A DNA stretch of 64,000 bases from Azospirillum sp. TSH58 (GCF_003119115.1 NZ_CP022367.1:1663001-1727000), one strand, 5' to 3'. Positions 52,351 through 61,220 are shown, numbered from the stretch's first letter. The notes: generated by a model not told the origin, from the sequence alone. Program-made: numbers and translations.

Positions 52351-52587
52351 TCACGCTCCGGGGCTGCGGCCGGGACGGGAACGGCGCCCGTTGCGCATGA
52401 CGAACATCAGCCAGCCGATCGGTCCCAGGATCAGCACCATCACCACCCAGCCGGCCCGCGGGCCGAAGGGGCAGCGCGTGCCGGGGGGCGGGCGCCACGG
52501 GCCGCCGCGTCGTGACAGCATCACATGAAGGAGGGGCGCGCCGTAGAGGGCGAACAGGATCAGCCAGGGTGCGAGGTCTTGTGCCAT
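52351..52587 (-). CDS. Small membrane protein, PLDc_N-like (78 aa)
   Basis: Two hydrophobic helices with a Pro/Arg-rich link. The second helix WVVMVLILGPIGWLMFVMRN resembles the phospholipase D-like N-terminal (PLDc_N) membrane domain that also occurs alone. Last 15 residues are basic. Convergent with DUF3309 and divergent from CYTH. Family placement is tentative. Confidence 0.6.
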   Translation of the reverse strand: MAQDLAPWLILFALYGAPLLHVMLSRRGGPWRPPPGTRCPFGPRAGWVVMVLILGPIGWLMFVMRNGRRSRPGRSPGA

Positions 52588-52786
52588 GGCGGCATGCTAC
52601 CCCAGAACGGGTGGCCGCTCCCACCACGGAGCAACGGGACCTGCGTCGTGGGCGCTTGTTCAGCACTGTGTTCAAATGGTAATACCGCAACGCAGGAATG
52701 GATTTCATGCGTATGAGGCATGGTTGCGCCGCAAACCGGTGGGCGATTATCCTCAGCGGCGTCCGATAAGCCGAAAGGCGGATATC

Positions 52787-53263
52787 ATGGCGGTTGAGAT
52801 CGAGCGGCGGTTTCTGGTGCGGAGGGACATCCGTCTCCTGTGTCGAAACGGCCTGTCCATCGTCCAGGGGTATCTGCCCTCCGACGACGGCCGGACGGTG
52901 CGGGTCCGGGTCGCCGGGCCGGACGCCACGCTGACCGTCAAAGGCCCCCGTCGCGGCCTGTGCCGCGATGAGGTCGAACACCCGCTTCCCCTCGATCTCG
53001 CTCTTGGTCTGCTGCGCCACAGTTGCCGTGACGGCCTGATCGAGAAGACCCGTTACCTCGTCCATCACCATGGTCTCTGCTGGGAAGTCGACGTGTTCGG
53101 CGGCGAGAACGCCGGTCTGGTGATCGCCGAGGTCGAACTGTCCCATCCCGACCAGGTCGTTCCGCTCCCCGATTGGGTGGGGGCGGAGGTCACGCACCGG
53201 GCGGCCTACAGCAACTCCGCCCTGTCGCGCAGCCCGATCCGCCACTGGGTCAGCGCCGCCTAA
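52787..53263 (+). CDS. CYTH-domain phosphatase-like protein
   Basis: 158 residues forming a single CYTH tunnel. The N-terminal ExExR motif is M-A-V-E-I-E-R-R-F-L-V (Glu4, Glu6), followed by VRVRVAGPDATLTVKGP and EKTRYLVHHHGLCWEVDVF, which carry the basic residues that bind triphosphate. Bacterial single-domain members are inorganic tripolyphosphatases. No fused CHAD domain. ATG at 52787 was chosen because the family starts here. Confidence 0.88.
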   Translation: MAVEIERRFLVRRDIRLLCRNGLSIVQGYLPSDDGRTVRVRVAGPDATLTVKGPRRGLCRDEVEHPLPLDLALGLLRHSCRDGLIEKTRYLVHHHGLCWEVDVFGGENAGLVIAEVELSHPDQVVPLPDWVGAEVTHRAAYSNSALSRSPIRHWVSAA

Positions 53264-53286
53264 ATCTTCTCCCGGTGAAAAAAGAA

Positions 53287-53313
53287 GCCCCGGTCCGAAG
53301 GGGGGACCGGGGC
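53287..53313 (-). terminator. Intrinsic terminator facing the minus strand, after the CYTH gene
   Basis: GCCCCGGTCC (53287-53296) and GGACCGGGGC (53304-53313) are exact complements around a seven-base loop. On the minus strand the stem is followed by TTCTTTTTT, so the intrinsic direction is minus; on the plus strand an A-tract precedes it. No minus-strand gene lies nearby, so it may block antisense transcription into the CYTH gene and also fold at its 3' end. Confidence 0.65.
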
Positions 53314-53473
53314 CAAGGCTGCGTGGATGACTGTGTGCAGCGCAGCAATCCGCGTGCCAGACTGTGCGGAAACTCCGGCGATGCGCCGAAAGGGGAACGC
53401 AGCGCGGCGCCGTCCTGTTGCAAAAGAGCCGTCCGGACGGGCGGAGGGCAACGGCGAACGGGAGTCTGGCACG

Positions 53474-54103
53474 ATGACCCAGTACGAGAACCGGTGGAAG
53501 GACGAGGCCCGCAACGTGGACGATGACGATCGTCGCGACGTCCGCGATCGCAATGAATTTGGGCGCGGCGCCTACGGCGCAGGCGGTTACCCCCGGAGTG
53601 ACTACGAAAGCGGCGGTTCCGGCGGGCGCGATCCCAGCCGCCGCTGGGGCAGCGATTGGGGCCACGCCGAGCGCGGCTGGCATCGCGACGACCGCATCCG
53701 GGATGAGCGCTACCGCGACGAACCCATCGGCATGGCGCGGGAGCGCAACTTCTGGGAGCAGGCGGGTGACGAGGTCGCCTCCTGGTTCGGCAACGACGAC
53801 GCCGAGCGCCGCCGCCAGGAGGACGAGCGGCGCGCCCAGTTCCGAGGGCGCGGCCCTCGCGGCTACACCCGGTCGGACGAGCGGATCCTCGACGATCTGA
53901 ACGACCGGCTGACCGAGGACCCCTATCTCGACGCCACGGACATCACGGTGTCCGTGTCGGGCGGCGAGGTCACTCTGGACGGCACGGTGGACGACCGCGT
54001 GGCCAAGCGCCGCGCCGAGGATCTGGCCGACGCCATCTCCGGCGTCCGTCACGTCCAGAACAATCTGCGCCTTCGCGAGCCGGGCGGCACGATGGCCATT
54101 TGA
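53474..54103 (+). CDS. BON-domain protein with SWFGD-like region
   Basis: 209 residues. The first 80 are Asp/Arg/Gly-rich and disordered; the middle has ARERNFWEQAGDEVASWFGNDDAERRR, a motif common in alphaproteobacterial BON proteins; the last 70 form one BON domain (ITVSVSGGEVTLDGTVDD). Family members bind phospholipid or help in osmotic and envelope stress. No signal peptide is seen, so location is uncertain. ATG at 53474 has GGGAG ten bases upstream. Confidence 0.85.
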   Translation: MTQYENRWKDEARNVDDDDRRDVRDRNEFGRGAYGAGGYPRSDYESGGSGGRDPSRRWGSDWGHAERGWHRDDRIRDERYRDEPIGMARERNFWEQAGDEVASWFGNDDAERRRQEDERRAQFRGRGPRGYTRSDERILDDLNDRLTEDPYLDATDITVSVSGGEVTLDGTVDDRVAKRRAEDLADAISGVRHVQNNLRLREPGGTMAI

Positions 54104-54140
54104 TGGCCATAGATGGCCGGATGCCGCTGAGCGCTGACGG

Positions 54141-54173
54141 AACGCCCCCGCTCCAGGCCGGAGCGGGGGCGTT
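54141..54173. terminator. 14-bp perfect hairpin between convergent BON and hemerythrin genes
   Basis: AACGCCCCCGCTCC and GGAGCGGGGGCGTT pair exactly around loop AGGCC. The arms begin with AA and end with TT only, so the terminator is stem-driven and could serve both directions. Confidence 0.75.
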
Positions 54174-54195
54174 CGCGCGTTTGCTCAGCCTGTGC

Positions 54196-54615
54196 TCAGT
54201 GGGCGGTGCTGCCGGTGCCTTCGGCGATGAAGGGGCTGTACTGCTTGTCCACCGACTGGATGTGCTCGATGAACCACTCCTTCAGGAGCAGGATCAGGTC
54301 GATGCGCAGCATCATCTCGTTGCTGTCGTCATCGTCCAGGGTCAGTTTGTGAACCTCGTCGATGAAGTAGCGGTGCGCCGCGCGATGGGCGTCGAGGCCG
54401 GGATAGCCCTGCTGCTCCATCAGCGCCTCCTCCCGCTTGAAATGCACGGTCGTGTATTCCTGCAAGCCCCCCAGCAGCCCGGACAGGCTGGCGCGGTCTT
54501 TCTCCGCGATGCCGGCCTTCAGAAGATGGTTGAACATGTCGAGCAATTTTCTGTGGTCGTCGTCGAGAATTTCGACGCCGACGCTCATCGATTTATCCCA
54601 GGCAACATGTTGCAT
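54196..54615 (-). CDS. Bacteriohemerythrin
   Basis: 139-residue four-helix bundle that binds O2 at a di-iron site. Ligand motifs are visible in order: DDHRKLLDMFNHL, HFKREEALMEQQGYPGLDAHRAAHRYF and WFIEHIQSVDKQY, giving the five His plus Glu and Asp. ATG at 54615 has AAGGA upstream. Proposed roles in the family are oxygen sensing or delivery in microaerobic bacteria. Confidence 0.93.
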   Translation of the reverse strand: MQHVAWDKSMSVGVEILDDDHRKLLDMFNHLLKAGIAEKDRASLSGLLGGLQEYTTVHFKREEALMEQQGYPGLDAHRAAHRYFIDEVHKLTLDDDDSNEMMLRIDLILLLKEWFIEHIQSVDKQYSPFIAEGTGSTAH

Positions 54616-54836
54616 CGGATCAATCCTTTCAGAGGGCCGGGTCAGGCGAGTATAGGGGGCGCGGAAATCTTGTAATGCGATGTTAAAACCGGCAACCGCG
54701 GCGGCACAAGCGGCAAAAAACCGCAGGCCGGAGGTTGCACCGCACCCTGTTGACCTTGTGGGGCGGCAAAGGATGTGCTTCCCCGCGCGGCGTCCAGGCA
54801 TTATGAAAATGCAAGGGATCTGCGGAGTTCGGGACA

Positions 54837-55637
54837 ATGGCGCTGCTGGACGATATTCTGGAGAAGAAGCGGGTTCTGGACGACGCCCGGCCCATGCCGT
54901 TGCCGGTGGTCCGCGATCTGGCCGACCGCTTCGAGCGCGGCCTGACCACCGCCTGCCTCCTCGTGGAAGGGGTGGAACTGTCCCCCGAGGACATCCGCAT
55001 GGTGCTCGACCGCGGTGCGGTTCTGCGCAGCCGTCCGGCCGACCCGCAGCGCCTCGCGCTCAACCACCGCGCCGCGCTGGAACTGATGGCCCGCCTGTCC
55101 TTCCAGGGCGGCGGGGTGGTGACGGAGCGCACCATCGCGGCCTTCCACGGCGTGCTGTACCAGGGAATCGACACCAACGCCGGGCGCTACCGTGACGGCC
55201 CGTTGAAGGACGACGCCGGCGCCTCCCCCGATCCGGCGAAGGTGCGGGTGTCGATGTCGGCGCTGTCGGGCTGGCTGCGCCGGACGGAGCCGGGGCCGGA
55301 GGCGGCTTTCGAGGCGCATCACCGGCTGATGAGCGTCCGTCCCTTCTTCCAGGGCAACGCCGCGACCGCGCTTCTGCTGTGCAACCTCATCCTGAACCGC
55401 GCCGGTTTCCCGCCGGTGGTGGTGACCGAGGAGGATCGCGACATGTATGGCGCGATGGTGGAGCGCGCCTGGTCTCTCGGCGACAAGACGCCGTTCCGCG
55501 ACCTGATGATGCGCCTGCTCGACCGCAGCCTGAACCTGTGCCTGCGCAGCGCCGCCCGCGCCCTCCGCGATTTCGAGCCGGACGAGGACGGCTTCGGCGC
55601 CGCCCACGAGGAGGAGGGCTACGGCCGGCGTCCCTGA
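54837..55637 (+). CDS. Fic-fold protein with degenerate active site
   Basis: 266 residues with the Fic layout: LVEGVELSPEDIRMVL (like the inhibitory S-x-x-x-E-G helix, Glu44), FHGVLYQGIDTNAGRYRDGPL, then the core motif. That motif should be H-P-F-x-D/E-G-N-G-R; here it is R-P-F-F-Q-G-N-A-A (168-176). The catalytic His, the metal-binding acid and the final Arg are all lost, so AMP transfer is unlikely. ATG at 54837 lies in a good context. Standing alone, it may be a scaffold or binding protein. Confidence 0.75.
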   Translation: MALLDDILEKKRVLDDARPMPLPVVRDLADRFERGLTTACLLVEGVELSPEDIRMVLDRGAVLRSRPADPQRLALNHRAALELMARLSFQGGGVVTERTIAAFHGVLYQGIDTNAGRYRDGPLKDDAGASPDPAKVRVSMSALSGWLRRTEPGPEAAFEAHHRLMSVRPFFQGNAATALLLCNLILNRAGFPPVVVTEEDRDMYGAMVERAWSLGDKTPFRDLMMRLLDRSLNLCLRSAARALRDFEPDEDGFGAAHEEEGYGRRP

Positions 55638-55650
55638 CGGGACGTGACGG

Positions 55651-57339
55651 TCAGCCCCGCGCCGGCAGCAGCAGGCGCGACGGCCGGGCGCCGCCGCCGT
55701 GGATCAGCAGGGTGATCGGCTGCGCGTCCACCAGCCGGGTTTCGCCCGGCTCCGCCCCGGTTCCCGGATTGACGGGGTAGGCCGGGAAGCAGGACCCGGC
55801 GAGGCTGAGGCGCAGCGCGCTTCCGGCCGGCAGCGTCGCGCAGAGGGCGCGCAGAGCCACCGGCATGGGTCGCTGCTCGCCGCCCGGCTCCACCCGCGCG
55901 TGCCCCTGGCTGAGCGGCAGCACGCGCCCGTCCGGCAGCACGGCGGACAGGACGGCGCTGACGTCGAAGGATGGCGCGTCGGCCTCCACCCAGATCTCCA
56001 GGGATGCCTGACCGGACAGCGTCAGCGGCGCCGCGAGCGGGGCGGTGTCGTAGACCGCCACGTCGGGGCGGGTGTCGACGGCGGCGCGGTCGCGTGGGCC
56101 GGCGTCGGGCACGGCGTGGCCGCCCACGGTGGGCACCGGGTCGCGCGGGTCGTGGACCAGCACATCAAGGAAGGACTCGTCCGGCACGCCCTCGCGCAGA
56201 GCGCCGCCTTGCCGCGTGGCGAGGCCGTCGCTGGACAGGTGCAGCGGCAGCGCGGCGGGCGGCAGGGCCGGCAGGTCGCGCCAGCGGCGCTCCAGAACGT
56301 CGAACAGGCGGATCGGGCCGCCGCGGTCCGCGCCGTTCATCTCCCCTTTCAGGAAGCGCTCGAACCAGCCGAGCTGCAGGGCGTCGAAGGACGGCAGGTC
56401 GGACGGCGCCCGACCGTCGCCATGGGACCCCTCGGTCCGGGGGTGGAGCGCCACGCCCTGGCGATCCCATGGGCCGACCATCAGGCGGACGGTGCCGTCG
56501 CCGCCGGCGGACAGGGCTTCGTGCGCCGCCAGGGTGCCGGTCAGGCGCGGGTCGTACCAGCCGCCGATCTGAAGAACGGAAACCTCGCCGACGCCGCCTG
56601 ACAGGGCGTGCCGTGGCGACAATTCGTCCCAGCTTCCGCCCGGTCCGGGCGTGGTCAGCCAGTCGTCGTAATGGCAGTGGCGCGCGTAGTCGCGCAGCAC
56701 CCGCGGGCGGGACGGGATCTCGTCGTCCAGCGGAAGGGCGCGGATCCCTTCCAGGAGCGCGCGGTAGGCCGCGCCGTCCTCCAGCCGGCGGGCCGACTCC
56801 GCCGCGCAGTGCAGCGCCCAGCCCATCGCGTCGGCCAGCCGGAAGGCGCCGCCCTCCGTCGCCCAGTCGGTGAAGACGTCCCAGCCGGCCAGCGCCGGCA
56901 CCACCGCGCGCAGCGCGGCGGGCCGCTCTGCCAGGGCCAGAAGCTGCGCCATCCCGGCGTAGCCGCTGCCATACATGCCGACGGTGCCGTTGGAACCGGG
57001 CAGGGATGCCGCCCAGGCCACCGCGTCGGCGCCGTCCTCGCGCTCCGCCTCGAAGGGGCGGAAACGGCCCTCCGACGTGCCGCGCCCGCGCACGTCCTGC
57101 ACCACGACGACATAGCCGCGGGCGGCGTACCAGCGCGGGTGCGCGTAATGGCTGGTCATCGCCGTGCGCCGCCCGCAGGCCAGACGCAGCAGCAGGACCG
57201 GCCAGGGACCGACGCCGTCGGGTCGGTAGAGGTCGGCGTCCAGCCTCAAGCCGTCGCGTGTCCGCATGGAGACGGTTTCGGGAGGCCGGACGGCCAGAAG
57301 GGGCGGCTGTTCGAGAATCACCGGGGCCATATGGGTCAT
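55651..57339 (-). CDS. CocE/NonD-family hydrolase-like protein, catalytic residues altered
   Basis: 562 residues: an alpha/beta-hydrolase part (VSMRTRDGLRLDADLYRP, QDVRGRGTSEG) and a C-terminal jelly-roll domain, as in X-Pro dipeptidyl-peptidase and cocaine-esterase relatives. The nucleophile motif G-x-S-Y-x-G reads G-S-G-Y-A-G (124-129), so Ser is Gly126 with a Ser one place earlier. The His of G-P-W-x-H is Arg293 (GPWDRQG). Asp263 remains. Activity is doubtful. Start ATG at 57339 or 57330. Confidence 0.82.
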   Translation of the reverse strand: MTHMAPVILEQPPLLAVRPPETVSMRTRDGLRLDADLYRPDGVGPWPVLLLRLACGRRTAMTSHYAHPRWYAARGYVVVVQDVRGRGTSEGRFRPFEAEREDGADAVAWAASLPGSNGTVGMYGSGYAGMAQLLALAERPAALRAVVPALAGWDVFTDWATEGGAFRLADAMGWALHCAAESARRLEDGAAYRALLEGIRALPLDDEIPSRPRVLRDYARHCHYDDWLTTPGPGGSWDELSPRHALSGGVGEVSVLQIGGWYDPRLTGTLAAHEALSAGGDGTVRLMVGPWDRQGVALHPRTEGSHGDGRAPSDLPSFDALQLGWFERFLKGEMNGADRGGPIRLFDVLERRWRDLPALPPAALPLHLSSDGLATRQGGALREGVPDESFLDVLVHDPRDPVPTVGGHAVPDAGPRDRAAVDTRPDVAVYDTAPLAAPLTLSGQASLEIWVEADAPSFDVSAVLSAVLPDGRVLPLSQGHARVEPGGEQRPMPVALRALCATLPAGSALRLSLAGSCFPAYPVNPGTGAEPGETRLVDAQPITLLIHGGGARPSRLLLPARG

Positions 57340-57404
57340 GGGGCGCCCTGCCGAGCAACTGTGACCGGCAACTCTCGCAAGCGCTGTGCCATGAGCGGTC
57401 CAAA

Positions 57405-57540
57405 CCCTCTTCCCCCCTCTGGGGAGAGGGCTGGGTGAGGGGGATTTACGCCCGGCGGGGCGGAGAAAAGCCTTCACCGCGTGACGCGGGCCGCCTCCGG
57501 CGCCCCCTCATCCTGATCTTCTTCCCAGAGGGGAGAAGGG
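57405..57540. repeat. Inverted pair of palindromic repeats (family B)
   Basis: 57405-57443 reads CCCTCTTCCCCCCTCTGGGG then AGAGGGCTGGGTGAGGGGG; 57503-57540 is its near reverse complement. Each half also folds on itself. The pair brackets 59 bases in the gap between apt and the CocE-like gene, both on the minus strand. Confidence 0.75.
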
Positions 57541-57577
57541 ACCGTGTCGCGCTGCTTCCGCACAAAGGATAGGCAGA

Positions 57578-57600
57578 CGCCTTTCCGGAAGGCGCTTTTT
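57578..57600 (+). terminator. Hairpin with T-run, oriented opposite to apt
   Basis: CGCCTTTCCGGAAGGCG (57578-57594) forms a six- to seven-base stem followed on the plus strand by CTTTTT. No plus-strand gene precedes it; it begins directly at the apt stop codon. Like the site at 53287 it would end antisense transcription at a gene's 3' end. Confidence 0.55.
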
Positions 57601-58126
57601 ACGAATCGTAGCTCATCAGCGAGACGCTGGGCACATCCAGCTTGTCCCGGCCGTTGAGGAAGGTCAGCTCGACCAGGAAGGCGGCGGCGCGGACGTCGGC
57701 GCCGACGCGGCGCAGCAGGCTGATCGCCGCGGCCATGGTGCCGCCGGTCGCCAGCAGATCGTCCAGGACGACCACGCGCTGGCCGGGCTTCACGGCGTCG
57801 GCCTGAACCTCGATGGTGTCGGTGCCGTATTCCAGGTCGTAGGAGTGGGCGACCTTGTCGCCGGGCAGCTTGCCGTGCTTGCGCACCATGATGAAGCCGG
57901 TGCCGAGCGCCAGGGCCAGCGGGGCGGCGATCAGGAAGCCGCGGGACTCGATGCCCACCAGCAGCTCCGGCTTGTGCGGGCGCAGCGCCTCGGCCAGCTG
58001 GTCCACCGCTTCCTTCCACGCCTCGGCGTGAGCCAGCAGCGGGGAGATGTCGTAGAAGAGGATGCCGGGCTTGGGGAAGTCGGCGATGCCGCGGATGTGG
58101 TTCTTCAGATCGATGGGGTTCGGCAT
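57599..58126 (-). CDS. apt: Adenine phosphoribosyltransferase
   Basis: 175-residue purine salvage enzyme making AMP from adenine and PRPP in the cytoplasm. The PRPP motif VVVLDDLLATGGTMAAA near residue 120 and the N-terminal IRGIADFPKPGILFYDI are diagnostic, with GIESRGFL in the middle. ATG at 58126 starts M-P-N-P-I-D-L; the ribosome site is weak. Divergent from the Mla operon. Confidence 0.96.
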   Translation of the reverse strand: MPNPIDLKNHIRGIADFPKPGILFYDISPLLAHAEAWKEAVDQLAEALRPHKPELLVGIESRGFLIAAPLALALGTGFIMVRKHGKLPGDKVAHSYDLEYGTDTIEVQADAVKPGQRVVVLDDLLATGGTMAAAISLLRRVGADVRAAAFLVELTFLNGRDKLDVPSVSLMSYDS

Positions 58127-58313
58127 GGTGAAAAGGTTCCTGTGCAACGGCGGCGCCATACTATCGGGGCGGACCTCGGCGTGCAAACCACCGCTGCGCG
58201 GCTGTTTTTCCCCGGCTTGAGGTTGACCATCGGGGGGGCTTGCGGCCAAGTTCCTCTCCACAAGCATGAGCATCGCCGCATGGCGGCACCGGAAGGGAAG
58301 GGCAGGACGGGGC

Positions 58314-59450
58314 ATGGCGCGCGAAAGGGCGTGGTTGGAATCGTCGCGCGCCGGCGACGGTGAGTGGCGGCTGACGGCTCTCGGTCAATGGGATTTGAAG
58401 GCCGCCGGGTCCCTGTCGGGCACGCTCGACGGCTTCGCGCTGGACGGCGGCGGGGCGGTCAGCCTCGACCTGTCGCGGCTGGACGCCATGGACACGGTGG
58501 GCGCCTATCTGCTGTCCGCCCTCTCCGACCGGCTGAAGGCGGCGGGCCACGGCGTCGATCTGGCCGCCATCCGCCCGGAGCACGCCGCCCTGTTCGACGC
58601 CGTGCGCGAGGTCGGCCCCCCGCCGGTCGAGCGGGCTCAGACGCACCGCCCCATCATCGACATGCTGGAGCGCACCGGGCGCACCGCCGTGGACGGGCTG
58701 CGCGAGGGGCGGGACCTGCTGTCCTTCCTCGGCCTCATCGCCATCACCTTCGGGCGGCTGATCGTGAATCCGCGGCGGCTGCGCTTCCGCTCGGTGATGT
58801 TCCACATCGAGCAGACCGGGCTGAACGCCCTGCCGATCCTCGGGTTGCTGTCCTTCCTGATCGGCGTGGTGCTGGCCTTCCAGGGGGCGGACCAGCTCCG
58901 CCGCTTCGGGGCGGAGCTGTTCGTGGTCAATCTGCTGGGCGTGTCCATCCTGCGCGAGATCGGCATCCTGATGACGGCGATCATCGTGGCGGGGCGCTCC
59001 GGCTCGGCCTTCACCGCGCAGATCGGCACCATGAAGGTGAACCAGGAGGTGGACGCCATCAGCACGCTGGGTCTGGACGTGGTGGAGCTTCTGGTGGTGC
59101 CGCGCGCGCTGGCCCTGATGATCACCCTGCCGCTGCTGGCCTTCTACGCCGACATCATGGGGCTGTTCGGCGGTGCGGTGATGAGCTACGCGACGCTGGA
59201 CATCACCTTCGGGCAGTTCATCCGCCAGCTTCACGGCGCCGTCACGCTGCCGCATTTCCTGGTTGGACTGGTGAAGGCGCCGGTCTTCGCGCTGGTGATC
59301 GCCATGGTCGGCTGTTACGAGGGGCTGAAGGTCTCCGGCAGCGCCGAGAGCGTGGGCACGCTGACCACCAAGTCGGTGGTGGAGTCCATCTTCCTGGTGA
59401 TCGTCCTGGACGCGGTCTTCTCCGTCCTGTTCTCCTTCCTCAGGCTGTGA
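58314..59450 (+). CDS. mlaE: STAS-MlaE fusion, lipid-transport ABC permease
   Basis: 378 residues. The first 100 form a STAS-like domain (AVSLDLSRLDAMDTVGAYLL), the rest the MlaE permease with about five helices and FQGADQLRRFGAELFVVNLLG and ILMTAIIVAGRSGSAFTAQIGTMKVNQEVDA. In E. coli the STAS part (MlaB) is a separate protein; here it is fused. The ATG at 58314 has AGGACGGGG upstream; an ATG at 58266 has no ribosome site. Confidence 0.9.
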   Translation: MARERAWLESSRAGDGEWRLTALGQWDLKAAGSLSGTLDGFALDGGGAVSLDLSRLDAMDTVGAYLLSALSDRLKAAGHGVDLAAIRPEHAALFDAVREVGPPPVERAQTHRPIIDMLERTGRTAVDGLREGRDLLSFLGLIAITFGRLIVNPRRLRFRSVMFHIEQTGLNALPILGLLSFLIGVVLAFQGADQLRRFGAELFVVNLLGVSILREIGILMTAIIVAGRSGSAFTAQIGTMKVNQEVDAISTLGLDVVELLVVPRALALMITLPLLAFYADIMGLFGGAVMSYATLDITFGQFIRQLHGAVTLPHFLVGLVKAPVFALVIAMVGCYEGLKVSGSAESVGTLTTKSVVESIFLVIVLDAVFSVLFSFLRL

Positions 59451-59456
59451 GGGGCC

Positions 59457-60251
59457 GTGGCGCCGTTTGACGACACACAACCGGATGCGCAGGACGCGGT
59501 GATCCGCGTGCGCGGGCTGGTCACGCGCTTCGGCCCGCAGGTGGTCCATGACGGGCTCGACCTCGACGTGCGGCGGGGGGAGGTGCTGGGCGTGGTCGGC
59601 GGCTCCGGCACCGGCAAGTCGGTCCTGCTCAAGGAGATCCTCGGCCTGATCCGCCCGGCGGACGGCCGGATCGAGCTGCTGGGCCACGACACCGCCGGCC
59701 TGCCGGAGGCGGAGCGGGTGGCGCTCCAGGCGCGCACCGGCGTGCTGTTCCAGAACGGCGCGCTGTTCAGCTCGATGACCGTGGCGCAGAACGTCATGGT
59801 GCCGCTGCGCGAGCACACCGACCTCTCGGCGGCGCTGGCGGCGGAGATCGCGCGGGTCAAGATCGCCATGTCCGGCCTGCCGCCCAACGCCGGGGCGAAG
59901 TTCCCGTCGGAGCTGTCGGGCGGCATGATCAAGCGCGCCGGGCTGGCCCGCGCGCTGGCGCTCGACCCCGACATCCTGTTCCTCGACGAGCCGACCGCCG
60001 GGCTGGACCCCATCGGCGCCGCCGCCTTCGACCAGCTGATCCGCAACCTCCAGCGCAGCCTGGGCCTGACCGTCTTCATGGTCACCCACGACCTGGACAG
60101 CCTGACCTCCATCTGCGACCGCATCGCCGTGCTGGTGGACAAGAAGATCCGGGTCGGCACGCTGGAGGAGCATCTCCGGGACCCGCATCCCTGGATTCAC
60201 GACTATTTCCACGGACCGCGCGGCCGCGCCGCGCGCCATGCAGAAAGCTGA
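59457..60251 (+). CDS. mlaF: MlaF-type ABC ATPase
   Basis: 264-residue ATPase of the phospholipid transporter. Walker A VGGSGTGKSVL, signature LSGGMIKRAGLARAL, Walker B DILFLDEPTAGLDP and the His switch VTHDLDSL are intact. Start is GTG at 59457, six bases after the mlaE stop with GGGG upstream. A short tail (GPRGRAARHAES) extends past the usual end. Confidence 0.93.
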   Translation: MAPFDDTQPDAQDAVIRVRGLVTRFGPQVVHDGLDLDVRRGEVLGVVGGSGTGKSVLLKEILGLIRPADGRIELLGHDTAGLPEAERVALQARTGVLFQNGALFSSMTVAQNVMVPLREHTDLSAALAAEIARVKIAMSGLPPNAGAKFPSELSGGMIKRAGLARALALDPDILFLDEPTAGLDPIGAAAFDQLIRNLQRSLGLTVFMVTHDLDSLTSICDRIAVLVDKKIRVGTLEEHLRDPHPWIHDYFHGPRGRAARHAES

Positions 60252-60260
60252 CCGGACGCC

Positions 60261-61220
60261 ATGGAAACCCGCACCAGCTACATCCTCGTGGGCAGCTTCG
60301 TGTTGGCCTTGCTCGCCGGCCTCTTCGTCTTCACCGTCTGGGTCGCCAAGATCCAGCTGGAGGAGACGCGCCAGCCCTATTACATCTACTTCACCGGCTC
60401 GGTGACCGGCCTGCAGGAGGGCAGCCCGGTGCGCTACCGCGGCATCCCCGTGGGCACGGCGACCGACATCCGTCTGGACCCCAACGACGTCAGCCGCGTG
60501 CGCGTGCGGATCGAGGTGCAGGAAGGCACGCCGATCAAGACCGACTCCATCGCCTCGCTGGAGGTCCAGGGCATCACCGGCGGCGCCTACGTCCAGATTT
60601 CCGGCGGCACGGAGATGAGCGAGCTTCTGCGCACCGCGCATGACGGCGGCATCCCGGTGATCCCGTCGCGCCCGTCGTCGCTGACGGTCTTCGTGGACGC
60701 CGCCCCGCAGCTTCTGAACCGCGCTCTCGACCTGACCAACCGGGTGGCGGACCTGCTGACCCCGCAGAACCAGGCGGCCATCGCCGAGATCCTGGCGAAC
60801 ACCCGCGACCTGACCGGAGAGTTGGCCCGCGCCAGCCAGGGGCTGGACAGCACGCTCGCCCAGGCCAACCGCACGCTCCAGGGCTTCGAGACGGTCGGTC
60901 CGCAGCTCGGCCAGACGATGGAGCAGGCGCAGCGCACGCTGGCCGCGGTGGAGAGCGGCACCAAGACGCTGACCGGCGACCTGCACACGCTGGCCGGATC
61001 GCTGAACAAGACGGCCAACCAGCTCAACGCCATGATCGGCGAGAACCGCGGGGCGCTGCGCGATTTCACCGGCGGCGGGCTGTATGAACTGACCTTGCTG
61101 ATCTCGCAGTTGCGCGACCTGTCGGGGCAATTGTCCCGCGTCGTGACGCGGATCGAGAACGACCCGTCGAACTTCCTGTTCGGCGGAACCCGCCAGGGCG
61201 TGGAGGTGCGTGGACGATGA
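60261..61220 (+). CDS. mlaD: MlaD-like MCE-domain lipid-binding protein
   Basis: 319 residues: N-terminal membrane anchor (YILVGSFVLALLAGLFVFTVWVA), one MCE domain (VTGLQEGSPVRYRGIPVGTATDI...), then a long helical segment of about 150 residues (TLAQANRTLQGFETVGPQLGQTMEQAQRTLAAV), unlike the shorter E. coli MlaD. It forms the periplasmic ring through which lipid passes. Gap to mlaF is nine bases; it overlaps the next gene by four bases. Confidence 0.92.
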   Translation: METRTSYILVGSFVLALLAGLFVFTVWVAKIQLEETRQPYYIYFTGSVTGLQEGSPVRYRGIPVGTATDIRLDPNDVSRVRVRIEVQEGTPIKTDSIASLEVQGITGGAYVQISGGTEMSELLRTAHDGGIPVIPSRPSSLTVFVDAAPQLLNRALDLTNRVADLLTPQNQAAIAEILANTRDLTGELARASQGLDSTLAQANRTLQGFETVGPQLGQTMEQAQRTLAAVESGTKTLTGDLHTLAGSLNKTANQLNAMIGENRGALRDFTGGGLYELTLLISQLRDLSGQLSRVVTRIENDPSNFLFGGTRQGVEVRGR

